From contig NZ_CM001484.1 in assembly GCF_000243395.2 (NCBI RefSeq), forward strand, positions 2,135,202-2,199,201: DNA of 64,000 nucleotides. Direction: 5' to 3'. Source of the stretch: Saccharomonospora glauca K62 (GTDB taxonomy: Bacteria > Actinomycetota > Actinomycetes > Mycobacteriales > Pseudonocardiaceae). The notes under the pieces are model-generated. The model made no database searches, was not told the DNA's origin, and saw only the letters and a program-made list of their open reading frames with translations. The translations under genes and the position numbers were made by a program. How positions within the stretch are numbered: position 1 is the first letter of the stretch; each line of letters begins with the position of its first letter. Below, one piece after another: positions 52,750 through 61,978 of this stretch.

Positions 52750-52922
52750 GATCCCCTTCCGAGTGTCGAAGCGAGAGCCACACTCTACGGCGCACGGCGA
52801 CCACGGTGAACCGGGTGAAGCCCGGATCACCTCGCTGCGAAGCCGCGCGGTGCCGCCACCGTGTCGAAAAGGAGTCAACCGGCCGCGCTCCGGGTACTGC
52901 GGGACGTGGAGGTGGAGCGGAC

Positions 52923-53378
52923 ATGATCGAGGTGAGCCGGGTGATGCCGGTGCGGCCGGAGCGGGTGTACGACGTGCTCGCCGACGGCTGGACGTACGCG
53001 GGGTGGGTGGTCGGTAACGCGCACATCCGGAAGGTGGACCCGTCGTGGCCCGCCGAGGGCAGCCGCATCTACCACAAGGCCGGGATGTGGCCCCTGCAGG
53101 TACCCGACGTCTCCACGGTGACGGCCGTCGCGCCCGGCCGGATGATTGAGCTCGCCGCACGGCTGTGGGTGCTGGGGCGGGCGCGAATCCGGCTCACGCT
53201 GAGTTCCGCGGGCGAGCACGGCACCAGGGTCGTCATGGGTGAGGAGGCGGTCAGCGGCCCGGCGAGTCTCCTCCCGGAGTCCGTGCAGGCGCTGGCCCTC
53301 AAGCCCCGCAACCTGGAGGCGCTGGCGAGGCTGGAGGACATCGCCGTGAACCGCAGGCCCCGTTCCGGCTCCGGGTGA
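52923..53378 (+). CDS. SRPBCC-family protein
   Basis: A 151-residue START/Bet v1-like protein: MIEVSRVMPVRPERVYDVLA, GWTYAGWVVGNAHIRKVDPS and TRVVMGEEAVSGPASLLPES. Family members bind hydrophobic ligands or act as cyclases. It is the head of a short region with an epimerase and a CrtI-like oxidoreductase, and such SRPBCC proteins often accompany these genes in actinomycetes. GGAGGTGGAG precedes ATG 52923. Convergent with the epimerase gene, 6 bp apart. Confidence 0.8.
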   Translation: MIEVSRVMPVRPERVYDVLADGWTYAGWVVGNAHIRKVDPSWPAEGSRIYHKAGMWPLQVPDVSTVTAVAPGRMIELAARLWVLGRARIRLTLSSAGEHGTRVVMGEEAVSGPASLLPESVQALALKPRNLEALARLEDIAVNRRPRSGSG

Positions 53379-53384
53379 GGGCTG

Positions 53385-54475
53385 TCAGTCCTGCGACTGG
53401 TGGCTGGGACGGCCCCACGGCGCGGAGGCCCACCGTCTCCACAACGGGGTCGTCGGCTCCGGTGCGAGCGCGGCACTGGAGGTGCCCGCGTGTTCCCGGA
53501 GCCCGGCCACCAGGCCGGCCACCGTCTCCGCCGCGTCATGGGCGGGAGCCCACTCCAGCTCGGTTCTCGCGCGGGTGGTGTCGACGAGCGCTGTGTGGTC
53601 GGCGAGTTCCAGCCAACCGGGGTGCAGCGGGTGGAGCCCGAGCCGCCACGCGAGGTCGAGCCCGGTCGAGGTGACCGTCTTGGGCACGGGGATTCGGTGG
53701 CCGCCCACCGCGGCGGCGAGGTCACGGGCGCGCAGCACGGTTCGGCGGCGAGGTTGAAGGCGCCGGTCACGTCGCGGTCGAGCGCGGCGACGACGGCGGC
53801 CGCGACGTCGTCGGCGTGGACGGCCTGCAGGCGCAAGCGGGGCCACAGGGGCAGCGGGAGCCACGGCTTGCCGACCCACCCGCCGGGAATCAGGTCGCCA
53901 AGGAGGCGGCGGGCGAACTCTCCCGCCGCCTCGTGCTGCAGGATCACGCACGGTCGGAGGCGGGTCACGGCGATGTCGGGATGCCGCCGGGTGAAGGAGT
54001 CCAGGTGGTGTTCCAGCCACACCTTGCCGCGGCTGTAGGCGCTGCCGGTGATGCCGTCGCGGGGCCAGCCCTCGCTCACCCGCGACCACCGGGGAGCGTC
54101 CGAGTAGACGGCCGCCGACGAGCCCACCACGAGCCGGGGTACGTTGGCGCGGGCCACGGCACGCAGGAGGTGGCGGGTGCCCGCGACGTTGGTGCGCCAC
54201 ATCGGCGGGTCGTCCCGCCGGGGGTGGATGGCCCACGCCAGGTGGACGACCGCGTCGGCGTCGGCGAGGACGGCGGTGAGCCGAGCGACCTCACCGGGGT
54301 CGCCCAGGTCGCACGAGACCCAGTCGGCATGCCGGTAGGGCTCGCTGTCGAGTGGGGGGAACCGGCGGGCGAGACCGATCACGTGCCGGTCGGGGGTCAG
54401 GGCGAGCCGTCGCAGCAATGCCGTACCGACGTTGCCGGTCGCTCCGGTCACGACGATCGTGGGGCCCACTGCCAT
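53385..54475 (-). pseudogene. NAD-dependent epimerase/dehydratase, frameshifted
   Basis: An extended-SDR protein of about 363 residues interrupted by one frameshift. The N-terminal part has VVTGATGNVGTALLRRLA (NAD loop), DLGDPGEV, HLAWAIHPRRDDPPMWRTNV and AYSRGKVWLEHHLD with the catalytic YSRGK (Y-x-x-x-K). After LAAEP the coding frame shifts by one base at about 53738; the downstream frame continues VLRARDLAAAVGGHRIPVPK to the end. Adding one base in the CACGG stretch (CACCGG) restores a continuous protein. Codon bias remains normal on both sides, so the change is recent or a sequencing error. Start ATG 54475. Confidence 0.85.
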
Positions 54476-54527
54476 GGTGTGGGAAGTCCCCGGTGGCGGC
54501 CGTGGTGAAACGCGGTGAGGGACGCGC

Positions 54528-56183
54528 GTGGTCGGTGTAGGGTTTCGCCCAGTGGGTACGCCAAGGGCCGTGAGCGCGCTGGGGTCGGACGCCGACGACA
54601 CGGTGGACGCCGTCGTCGTCGGGGCGGGACAGAACGGGTTGGTCGCCGCCAACATGCTGGCCGACGCCGGGTGGGACGTCCTGGTGCTGGAGGCCACCCC
54701 GCACGTGGGGGGAGCGGTTCGTACCGCGGAGCTGACCGAGCCGGGTTTCCGGCACGACGTGTTCAGCGCCTTCTATCCGATGTCGGTCGCCTCGCCGGTC
54801 ATGCGGGCGCTGGATCTGGAGCAGTACGGGGTGCGTTGGCGACACGCGCCCGCCGTGCTCGCGCACGTGCTGCCCGACGACCGGGTGGCGCTGCTGTCCC
54901 GCGATCCGGACGTCACGGCCGCGTCGATCTCGGCGTTCGACCCTCGCGACGGGGACGAGTGGCGCAGACAGTTCGAGGAGTGGTTGCGGGTCAAGGAGCC
55001 GTTCCTCGACTTGCTGTTCACCCCGTTTCCCCCGGTCCGGTCGACGCTGCGACTGGCGCGTGTCCTGGGGGTCGCCGACGGGCTGAGGTTCGTGCGCATG
55101 CTCGCCAGCCCGGTGCAGACGCTCGGGCGGGAGACTTATCACGGTGAGGGGGCGCGGCTGCTGTTGGCGGGCAACGCGCTGCACACCGATCTCGGTCCCG
55201 GTGCGGCGGGCAGTTCGGTGTTCGGGTGGCTGCTCAGCATGCTCGGTCAGGATGTCGGGTTCCCCGTGCCCGAGGGAGGAGCCGGTCGGCTCGCGGACGC
55301 GTTGGCGACCCGGCTGCGCACGCGCGGCGGGCGGATCGAGTGCTCCCGTCCGGTGACGCGGGTGCTGGTGGCCGGGGGACGGGCGCTCGGCGTCCGGGAC
55401 GCCCACGGGGCGCTCGTGCGGGCCCGGCGAGCCGTGCTGGCGGACGTGCCCGCGCCCCTGCTGTACCGGGAGCTGGTTGGCCGGGAGCACCTGCCCGCAC
55501 GCTTGGTGTCCGATCTGGACCGGTTCCACTGGGACGACGCGACGGTCAAGGTGGACTGGGCGTTGTCGGGGCCCATCCCGTGGAGCAACCCGGACGTCGC
55601 TCGGGCGGGAACGGTGCACCTCGACAACGACATCGAGGGGCTCATCCGCTACAGCGCCGAGCTCACCTCGGGCCGTCTTCCGGCCGAACCGATGCTCGTG
55701 CTGGGGCAGATGACCACCAGTGATCCCACGCGCTCGCCCGAGGGCACCGAGGTGGCCTGGGCGTACACCCACGTGCCCCAGGGGTTGGAGTGGGACGCCG
55801 ATCGGTTGCGCCGGTTCGTCGACCGCGTGGAGGGCATCGTCGAACGACATGCCCCCGGCTTCACGGCACGAATCCGCGGCAGGCACGTGCTGGGTCCCGC
55901 CGACCTGCAGGAGGCCGAACCGAGTTTGGTCGGCGGCGCCATCAACGCGGGAACGGCGGCCCTGCATCAGCAGCTCGTCTTCCGGCCGGTGCCGGGGCTG
56001 GGGCGTTCCGACACCCCGATCGACCGTCTGTACCTCGCGGGCGCGTCGGCGCATCCCGGTGGTGCCGTCCACGGTGGACCGGGAGCCAACGCCGCGAGGG
56101 CCGCGCTCTGGCGAGCGGGTCCGGCCGGGGCGGGCTACGGCGGGTTGATGCGTGCCGCGCACGCGGCACTGTATGCGGACTGA
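54528..56183 (+). CDS. CrtI/PYROXD2-like FAD-dependent oxidoreductase
   Basis: A 551-residue flavoprotein of the phytoene desaturase-like NAD(P)/FAD oxidoreductase group: DAVVVGAGQNGLVAANMLAD with the dinucleotide fold, GWDVLVLEATPHVGGAVRTA, GPGAAGSSVFGWLLSMLGQD, and the C-terminal FAD motif YLAGASAHPGGAVHGGPGANAA in pieces. It aligns better with PYROXD2-type proteins than with carotenoid desaturases. Substrate unknown. GAGGGA precedes GTG 54528; GTG 54570 is an alternative. It is divergent from the epimerase gene, sharing a 52-bp gap. Confidence 0.85.
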   Translation: MVGVGFRPVGTPRAVSALGSDADDTVDAVVVGAGQNGLVAANMLADAGWDVLVLEATPHVGGAVRTAELTEPGFRHDVFSAFYPMSVASPVMRALDLEQYGVRWRHAPAVLAHVLPDDRVALLSRDPDVTAASISAFDPRDGDEWRRQFEEWLRVKEPFLDLLFTPFPPVRSTLRLARVLGVADGLRFVRMLASPVQTLGRETYHGEGARLLLAGNALHTDLGPGAAGSSVFGWLLSMLGQDVGFPVPEGGAGRLADALATRLRTRGGRIECSRPVTRVLVAGGRALGVRDAHGALVRARRAVLADVPAPLLYRELVGREHLPARLVSDLDRFHWDDATVKVDWALSGPIPWSNPDVARAGTVHLDNDIEGLIRYSAELTSGRLPAEPMLVLGQMTTSDPTRSPEGTEVAWAYTHVPQGLEWDADRLRRFVDRVEGIVERHAPGFTARIRGRHVLGPADLQEAEPSLVGGAINAGTAALHQQLVFRPVPGLGRSDTPIDRLYLAGASAHPGGAVHGGPGANAARAALWRAGPAGAGYGGLMRAAHAALYAD

Positions 56184-56250
56184 CACCGCTTCGGGTGGAC
56201 GGGGCGCATGCCCGGGGTGTCGAAGTCGATGCGACGGGTATCCGGTGACC

Positions 56251-56745
56251 ATGTTCGGCACTGACACCGTCGACCGCGTGCTGGTGACCTATCTCAACGA
56301 CCACTACGCCGCCGCCGTCGTCGGCTCGGAACTGGCTCGGCGGCTGGCCTCTCAGCAGCGTGGTTCGGTCCGGGCGGACGAGATCGCCGCGTTGGCCGAG
56401 GAACTGGCGGAGGACCTGCGGACGCTGCGCCGGGTCATGGCCGACCTGGAGGTGCCCGTCCGCACGTACAAGGCCACCGCGGCGTGGGCCGCGGAGAAGG
56501 TCGGCAGGCTCAAGCTCAACGGTCGGGTGTTGGCGCCGTCGCCGTCGAGTCCGGTGGTGGAGCTGGAGGGGATCGCGGCGCAGGTCACGGCCAAGATCGG
56601 GATGTGGCGGAGCATGCGGTCGAGGGCCCGGCGGGACGGCAGGCTGGATCCGGACGAGATGGACGAACTGCTCGCCCGCGCCGAACGTCAGCGGGAGACC
56701 GCGCTTCGACTGCACGACCACTTCGCGGACGCCGCCTTCGCCTGA
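56251..56745 (+). CDS. Hypothetical helical protein
   Basis: A 164-residue, mostly helical protein: MFGTDTVDRVLVTYLNDHYA, RADEIAALAEELAEDLRTLR, then VELEGIAAQVTAKIGMWRSM. The pattern of Glu/Arg/Leu suggests coiled-coil or a four-helix bundle, like ferritin-like or hemerythrin-like folds, but no metal ligand pattern is clear. No family recognised with confidence. Transcribed with or just after the CrtI-like gene (67-nt gap) and followed by a hairpin. Confidence 0.7.
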   Translation: MFGTDTVDRVLVTYLNDHYAAAVVGSELARRLASQQRGSVRADEIAALAEELAEDLRTLRRVMADLEVPVRTYKATAAWAAEKVGRLKLNGRVLAPSPSSPVVELEGIAAQVTAKIGMWRSMRSRARRDGRLDPDEMDELLARAERQRETALRLHDHFADAAFA

Positions 56746-56764
56746 ACCGGTGACGTCGCTCCTT

Positions 56765-56807
56765 ACACCCGCCACGGAAGACCGAAGCGTCGTGGTGGTG
56801 CGGGTGT
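56765..56807 (+). terminator. Imperfect hairpin after the helical protein gene
   Basis: ACACCCGC (56765-56772) pairs with GCGGGTGT (56800-56807), with further CACG/CGTG pairing inside. Lies 20 nt after the stop. Confidence 0.55.
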
Positions 56808-56885
56808 GAGATACGATTCCGCTCTTGGCGCTCTCCCGGATCTTCGGCATGATCGTCGCCGGAGTCGGAGTGGGAGGCTTATTCA

Positions 56886-59159
56886 GTGAGCATCGTCGGC
56901 ACCAAGGTGGTCCGCGTCGAGGACGACAAACTCATCACGACGGGCGGCACCTATATCGACGACCTTCGCGAGGAGGCGCTCACCGGCGCCGTTCACGCGA
57001 TGTTCGTGCGGAGTCCGATCGCGCACGCGACCGTCACCTCGATCGATGTCGAGGAGGCCGCCGCGGCGCCGGGGGTCGTCGCCGTGTACACCGCGGCCGA
57101 TCTCGACCTGGCTCCGGGGCGGGCCGGTCCGGTGGCGCAGCCGTGGCTGGCCGACGGCGTGGTGCGTTACGTCGGGGAACCGGTGGCGCTGATCCTCGCC
57201 GAGCACCCCTATCAACTGGAGGACGCGGCCGAGCTGGTCGATGTGGACTACGAGCCGCTCGACGTGGTGTCGGACATCGACTCGGCCTTGTCCGGCGAGG
57301 TGGTGCTGCATCCGGAACTGGGCGGCAACGTGGTCCAGACCCACGGGGGTGACTTCGCCGAGGACACCTTCGCCGACTGCGAAGTGGTGGTCAGCCGCAC
57401 CATCGTCAACCAGCGGGTGGCACCCGCGCCGCTGGAGGTCAGGGGAGCGGCGTGCGCCTGGGGCGACGACGGTCGACTGACCATGTGGCTGTCCACTCAG
57501 AACGCTCACTCCGCCCGGTCGACCCTGGCCAAGGGACTCGGCATCGACTCGACGGAGATCCGGGTCATCGCCCCCGACGTGGGCGGGGGATTCGGGGCGA
57601 AGATCGGCGCCGACCCCGAGGCGGTGGTCCTGGCTTGGGCGTCCCGCCGCGCGGGGCGTCCGGTGCGGTGGTCGGAGAGTCGCAGCGAGAACCTGACGGC
57701 GATGACGCACGGCCGGGCGCAGCGCAACACGATCACGATCGGGGGACGTCGCGACGGCACCGTGCTGGCGTTCCGGCTGGAGGTCGTGCAGGACGCGGGC
57801 GCCTATCCCCGCACGCTGTACCTGCCGACGCTGACGGAGATGATGGCCTCCGGTGTGTACCGGTTCCCGCGCGTGGAGACGGCCAGCCGGGCGGTGGTCA
57901 CCAACACCACCCCCATCGCCGCCTATCGGGGCGCGGGCAGGCCGGAGGCGACCGCCGCCGTGGAGCGCGCGATCGACCTGTTCGCCGCCGAGATCGGGCT
58001 CGACCCGGCCGAGGTCCGCAGGAAGAACTTCATCCCGCCCGACGCGTTCCCCTACACCACGCCGACGGGCGCCGAGTACGACACCGGCGACTACGCCGCG
58101 GCCCTCGACAAGGCGTTGGAGGCGGCGGGCTACGCGGAGCTGCGGGAGGAGCAGATCCGCAGGAGTGCCGTGGGCGACCCGATCGCGTTGGGCATCGGCG
58201 TCTCGGCTTACGTCGAGATCACCGGCGCCGACCGGCGCGGTGACAGCGGCCGGGTGGAGATCAACCCGGACGGCACCGTCACCGCCTACACCGGAGTGTC
58301 CCCGCACGGACAGGGCATCCACACGACGTTCGCGATGTTGCTGTCCGACCGGCTCGGTGTGCCGATGGAGAAGATCACCGTGAAGCACGGTGACACCGAC
58401 GAGATCCCCAAGGGGGTCGGCACGATGGGGTCCCGGTCGCTGCAGTACGGCGGGTCCGCGATCCGCAAGGCGGCCGACGCGGTGATCGAGAAGGCCCGCG
58501 AGCTGGCCGCCGACGAGCTGGAGGCCGCTCCGGGGGATCTCGAACTGGACACCGCGTCGGGCACGTGGCGAGTGCGGGGCGCGGCGTCGGCGGGCGCGGT
58601 GAGCTGGGCACGGTTGGCCGAGCGCGCCGGCGACGACGGGTTGTCGGCCGACGTGTGGGCGGACGAGGTGTCGCCGACGTTCCCGTTCGGGGTGCACGTG
58701 GCCGTGGTGGAGGTGGACACGCTCACCGGCAAGGTGACGCTGCGGCGGATCGTCGCCGTCGACGACGCGGGCCCCGTGATCAACCCCGTCACGTTCACCG
58801 GGCAACGCCACGGCGGCCTCGCCCAGGGCGCGGCCCAGGCGTTGTTGGAGGTCATGCACTACGACGCCGAGGGAAACCCGACCACGGCCACCTTCGCCGA
58901 CTACTCGTTCCCCACCGCGGTCGAGCTGCCCGACTTCGAGCTGGTCACCATGGTCACCCCCACCGACCGCAACCCGCTCGGGGTCAAGGGCATCGGGGAG
59001 TCGGCGACGATCGGGTCCACCCCCGCGGTGCAGAACGCGGTGGTGGACGCGCTGTCGCACCTCGGCGTGACCCACGTCGACATGCCCGCGACACCGCTGC
59101 GGGTGTGGGAGGCGATAGCGGAGGCTCAGGCATCGACGCGAGCAGGGAAGGCGGACTGA
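56886..59159 (+). CDS. Molybdenum hydroxylase large subunit (xanthine/CO dehydrogenase family)
   Basis: A 757-residue catalytic subunit binding molybdopterin cytosine dinucleotide. Landmarks: GTKVVRVEDDKLITTGGTYI at the N-terminus, APDVGGGFGAKIGADPEAV (Mo-co loop), AYRGAGRPEA, GVSPHGQGIHTTFAMLL, and the catalytic glutamate E705 in GVKGIGESATIG. The active-site loop reads AYRGAGR, not the AYXCSFR of true form I CO dehydrogenase, so this is a form II or other aldehyde/heterocycle hydroxylase. The operon order is large, small, medium subunit. GTG 56886 has GGGAGG upstream. Substrate unknown. Confidence 0.93.
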   Translation: MSIVGTKVVRVEDDKLITTGGTYIDDLREEALTGAVHAMFVRSPIAHATVTSIDVEEAAAAPGVVAVYTAADLDLAPGRAGPVAQPWLADGVVRYVGEPVALILAEHPYQLEDAAELVDVDYEPLDVVSDIDSALSGEVVLHPELGGNVVQTHGGDFAEDTFADCEVVVSRTIVNQRVAPAPLEVRGAACAWGDDGRLTMWLSTQNAHSARSTLAKGLGIDSTEIRVIAPDVGGGFGAKIGADPEAVVLAWASRRAGRPVRWSESRSENLTAMTHGRAQRNTITIGGRRDGTVLAFRLEVVQDAGAYPRTLYLPTLTEMMASGVYRFPRVETASRAVVTNTTPIAAYRGAGRPEATAAVERAIDLFAAEIGLDPAEVRRKNFIPPDAFPYTTPTGAEYDTGDYAAALDKALEAAGYAELREEQIRRSAVGDPIALGIGVSAYVEITGADRRGDSGRVEINPDGTVTAYTGVSPHGQGIHTTFAMLLSDRLGVPMEKITVKHGDTDEIPKGVGTMGSRSLQYGGSAIRKAADAVIEKARELAADELEAAPGDLELDTASGTWRVRGAASAGAVSWARLAERAGDDGLSADVWADEVSPTFPFGVHVAVVEVDTLTGKVTLRRIVAVDDAGPVINPVTFTGQRHGGLAQGAAQALLEVMHYDAEGNPTTATFADYSFPTAVELPDFELVTMVTPTDRNPLGVKGIGESATIGSTPAVQNAVVDALSHLGVTHVDMPATPLRVWEAIAEAQASTRAGKAD

Positions 59160-59164
59160 CAGCG

Positions 59165-59635
59165 TTGCGCGTCACGATCGAGATCAACGGACAAACGGTG
59201 ACCGAGGAGGTCGAGGACCGGACCTTGCTCGTGCACTTCGTGCGCGACGTCGCCGGGCTCACCGCCACCAACGTCGGCTGCGACACCACGTCCTGCGGCG
59301 CCTGCACGGTGCTGCTCGACGGGGAGTCGGTGAAGTCGTGCACCGTGTTGGCGGCGCAGGCCGACGGCCACCGGGTCACCACCCTGGAAGGCCTGACCGG
59401 TGAGGACGGACAGCGGCATCCGCTGCAACGGGCCTTCTCGGAACACCACGGTCTGCAGTGCGGGTTCTGCACCCCCGGCATGATCATGGCGGCGGCGTCG
59501 CTGTTGCAGGAGAACCCCAGGCCCACGCGGGAGCAGGTCCGCGAGGGCCTGGAGGGCAATCTCTGCCGGTGCACCGGCTACCACAACATCGTCAACGCCG
59601 TGATCGCCGCGTCCGGGCAGGAGGTCGAGAAGTGA
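59165..59635 (+). CDS. Molybdenum hydroxylase 2Fe-2S subunit
   Basis: A 156-residue subunit with two [2Fe-2S] clusters. The N-terminal plant-type cluster has C39, C44, C47 and C59 (NVGCDTTSCGACTVLLDG). The C-terminal cluster has CGFC and CRC in LQCGFCTPGMIMA and GNLCRCTGYHNI. It passes electrons from the molybdenum site to FAD. The only reasonable start is TTG 59165, 5 nt after the large-subunit stop; no ATG or GTG is available upstream of the conserved sequence. Its stop overlaps the FAD-subunit start. Confidence 0.93.
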   Translation: MRVTIEINGQTVTEEVEDRTLLVHFVRDVAGLTATNVGCDTTSCGACTVLLDGESVKSCTVLAAQADGHRVTTLEGLTGEDGQRHPLQRAFSEHHGLQCGFCTPGMIMAAASLLQENPRPTREQVREGLEGNLCRCTGYHNIVNAVIAASGQEVEK

Positions 59636-60447
59636 TCCCGGCTACCCTGCGCTACCACCGGGCGTCCTCCGTGGAGGACGCGTTGGCCGTGCTGGCCGAG
59701 CACGACGACGAGGCGAAACTGCTGGCGGGCGGACACTCGCTGCTGCCGTTGATGAAGCTCCGGTTGGCCGCCCCCGAGGTGGTCGTGGACATCGGGGGCC
59801 TGACCGAACTGTCGTACGTGCGACTCGACGGCGACGACGTCGCCATCGGGGCCTTGACCCGCTACCACGACCTGGCGCGCGACCCCGTGCTGGCCGACCA
59901 CGCGCCGCTGGTGGCGCACGTGGCGGGAGTGATCGGGGACCCGCAGGTGCGGCACCGGGGCACCATCGGCGGGTCTGTCGCCCACGGGGACGCCGCCGCC
60001 GACCTGCCCGCGGCCCTGCTCGCCGCCGAGGCCTCGTTCGTGGTGCGGGGCCGGGACGGCCTGCGCACCGTCCCCGCGAAGGAGTTTTTCCTCGGGCCGT
60101 TCACCACCGCGCTGGAACCCGACGAGGTGCTGACCGAGATCCGCCTGCCCCGCGCCGATCACGTGGGGTGGGGGTTCGAGAAGTTCACGCGGCGCGCGAT
60201 CGACTGGGCCATCGTGGGAGTCGCCGTGCAGGGCGACAACGTCGGCCTGATCAACATGGCGGGCACGCCGATCCGGGCCGAGGCCACCGAACGCGCGCTG
60301 GCCGACGGCGCGTCGATCCCCGAGGCCGCGGCCCTGGCCGCCGAGGACACCAGTCCCGCCGACGAACCACACGCCACGGCCGAGTACCGCAAGCACCTCG
60401 CTCGCGTGCTCACCGAGCGAGCCCTGGTACGGGCGCGCCGCGGCTGA
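59632..60447 (+). CDS. Molybdenum hydroxylase FAD-binding subunit
   Basis: A 271-residue FAD subunit (CoxM-like): ATLRYHRASSVEDALAVLAE, the FAD motif AKLLAGGHSLLPLMKLRL, and the second motif RHRGTIGGSVAHGDAAADLP. A CO_deh_flav_C domain follows to the end. It accepts electrons from the iron-sulfur subunit and passes them on. GTG 59632 overlaps the preceding stop. The operon ends here; no accessory chaperone genes (CoxD, MobA-like) follow, so maturation proteins must lie elsewhere. Confidence 0.93.
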   Translation: MIPATLRYHRASSVEDALAVLAEHDDEAKLLAGGHSLLPLMKLRLAAPEVVVDIGGLTELSYVRLDGDDVAIGALTRYHDLARDPVLADHAPLVAHVAGVIGDPQVRHRGTIGGSVAHGDAAADLPAALLAAEASFVVRGRDGLRTVPAKEFFLGPFTTALEPDEVLTEIRLPRADHVGWGFEKFTRRAIDWAIVGVAVQGDNVGLINMAGTPIRAEATERALADGASIPEAAALAAEDTSPADEPHATAEYRKHLARVLTERALVRARRG

Positions 60448-60499
60448 GGCGGCCGTCCGGTGAGCGGTTACCGGACCGTGCCGGTCGTTTCCCGTGGTG

Positions 60500-60760
60500 A
60501 CACCCGTGGCCGTCACCGTCGTGGTGTACACCCGCAGATCCGGCGTCACAGGGGGGTTCGTAGAGGTCGTCGAGGCCGGTGAGTCCCCGAAGCTCACCGG
60601 CCTCGACGCGGGCGTAGGGGCGATCACGGGCACGAGGGTCAACACGCGGTGCCGTGACAGCAGTTCGGCGACGTAGCCCACCCGAACGCGTCGGGGCCGG
60701 TCGTCGGCGGAGAACCGAGAGCGCTGCGCAGCTCGCCCCCACCTCTCCTCGGCATTCGAC
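60500..60760 (-). pseudogene. cysC: Remnant of adenylylsulfate (APS) kinase gene
   Basis: Minus-strand pieces of one APS kinase lie in order but in different frames. GELRSALG is followed by FSADDRPRRVRVGYVAELLS, RHRVLTLVPVIAP, then YARVEAGELRGLTGLDDLYE and VTPDLRVYTTTVT. These match the conserved CysC order (LGFS-DR--N--R-GYVAELL, then VLVPVIAPY, then GLYA-AR-GE--G-TG-DDPYE-P, then P-L---T). The P-loop half is missing, about 40 codons between VIAP and YAR are deleted, and two or more frameshifts are present. A functional kinase is impossible. Located in the 480-bp gap after the molybdenum hydroxylase operon. Confidence 0.7.
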
Positions 60761-60928
60761 GTCGAACTCCACGTGGTCTGCACCGCGCGGGCCTACGCGC
60801 CAAGCGCCTTCGGGGTACAAGAACGCCAGGCCCCGGCACACCACCGGTTCCGCCGAGCTGCTGGACGCCGTGCGCACCGGAGGTGCCGGCGGATGGTCAC
60901 TCGCCGCGCCCGTTGAGAGCGGCCGAGC

Positions 60929-61153
60929 TCACCGCCCCGTGCCGCGTTGCCTGATCCGGTACAGGGCGTAGGTCACCCAGAAGGCCAGCGCCGACACCAT
61001 CATGAGAATCCCGAAGAACCACATCATCCAGTTCGGCTCGGTGGTGACCATCGCGATCACGAACACCGCGACTCCCACGACCGTCGTGAAAGCGACCGAG
61101 AGCAGACGTCGACGGGACAGATCGACCTGGGGGCGCTGTGGTTGTTCGGTCAT
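60929..61153 (-). CDS. Small two-helix membrane protein
   Basis: A 74-residue protein, MTEQPQRPQVDLSRRRLLSV, then two transmembrane helices (AFTTVVGVAVFVIAMV and WMMWFFGILMMVSALAFWVT), ending in a basic tail. No known family is recognised. The start at ATG 61153 gives a sensible short cytoplasmic N-terminus; the longer open frame upstream lacks coding bias. Stand-alone gene. Confidence 0.65.
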   Translation of the reverse strand: MTEQPQRPQVDLSRRRLLSVAFTTVVGVAVFVIAMVTTEPNWMMWFFGILMMVSALAFWVTYALYRIRQRGTGR

Positions 61154-61341
61154 GTGCGCACATTCTGCCAGCCACCCCGAAGGCCGGGGCGGCAATCCCG
61201 TGGGACGCCGAACACCCCGCCCCACCGGGGTCGTCGGACCGGTCACCCGCCGGTCCGAAGTGAACGGACTCCGGAAGCGCTCGCGGCGGACCCGGCCGTC
61301 GCCGGTGGCCATTCCCGCCGGGAGCCCCTAGCCTGGGGCCC

Positions 61342-61962
61342 GTGGCGAGGTATGTGGACGTACACCCGGTGAACCCGCAACCGCGCGCGATCGCGCAGGC
61401 GGTGCAGGTCCTGCGCTCCGGCGGCGTCGTGGTCTATCCCACCGATTCCTGTTTCGCGCTCGGTTGCGTGGTGGGCAACAAACAGGGCATCGATCGCATC
61501 CGCGCGATCCGCAAACTGGACGAACGGCATCACTTCACGCTCGTGTGCCGCGACTTCGCGCAGCTCGCGCGGTTCGTCCACCTCGACAACACGGCGTTTC
61601 GGGCCATCAAGGCGGCCGTGCCCGGCCGGTACACGTTCATCCTTCCCGCCACGAAGGAAGTGCCGCGTCAGCTCTCGCACCCGAAGAAGAAGACGGTCGG
61701 GGTGCGCATCCCGGACCACGCCGTCGCCCGGGCCCTCGTCACGGAACTCGGGGAACCCATCGTGTCGAGCACCTTGCTCCTGCCCGGTGAGGACGAACCG
61801 CTGACGCTGGGATGGGAGATCAAGGAACGGCTCGACACGGTCGTGGACGTCGTGCTCGACTCCGCCGACTGCGGCGTGGAGCCCACCACCGTGGTGGACT
61901 TCTCCGAGGGCGCGCCGGAGATCGTGCGCGAGGGCGCGGGCGATCCCGACCGCTTCCGCTGA
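61342..61962 (+). CDS. YciO/YrdC/Sua5-family protein
   Basis: A 206-residue YrdC-fold protein: VNPQPRAIAQAVQVLRSGGV, VVYPTDSCFALGCVVGNKQG, RAIRKLDERHHFTLVCRDFA, PGRYTFILPATKEVPRQLSH, KKTVGVRIPDHAVARALVTE. The ATP/threonine site residues of Sua5 (KR-x, S-T-A-N) are only partly kept: SST-LLLPGED replaces the SSAN motif, typical of the YciO branch. True TsaC makes threonylcarbamoyl-AMP for tRNA t6A; YciO-type proteins may have a related, less defined role. GTG start 61342. Confidence 0.85.
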   Translation: MARYVDVHPVNPQPRAIAQAVQVLRSGGVVVYPTDSCFALGCVVGNKQGIDRIRAIRKLDERHHFTLVCRDFAQLARFVHLDNTAFRAIKAAVPGRYTFILPATKEVPRQLSHPKKKTVGVRIPDHAVARALVTELGEPIVSSTLLLPGEDEPLTLGWEIKERLDTVVDVVLDSADCGVEPTTVVDFSEGAPEIVREGAGDPDRFR

Positions 61963-61978
61963 CCCGAGCTCCCGCCGC

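Noticed and set aside
56886-60447. Aerobic carbon monoxide dehydrogenase
   Set aside because: The large subunit lacks the AYXCSFR active-site loop of form I CO dehydrogenase, so only the broader molybdenum hydroxylase family is supported.
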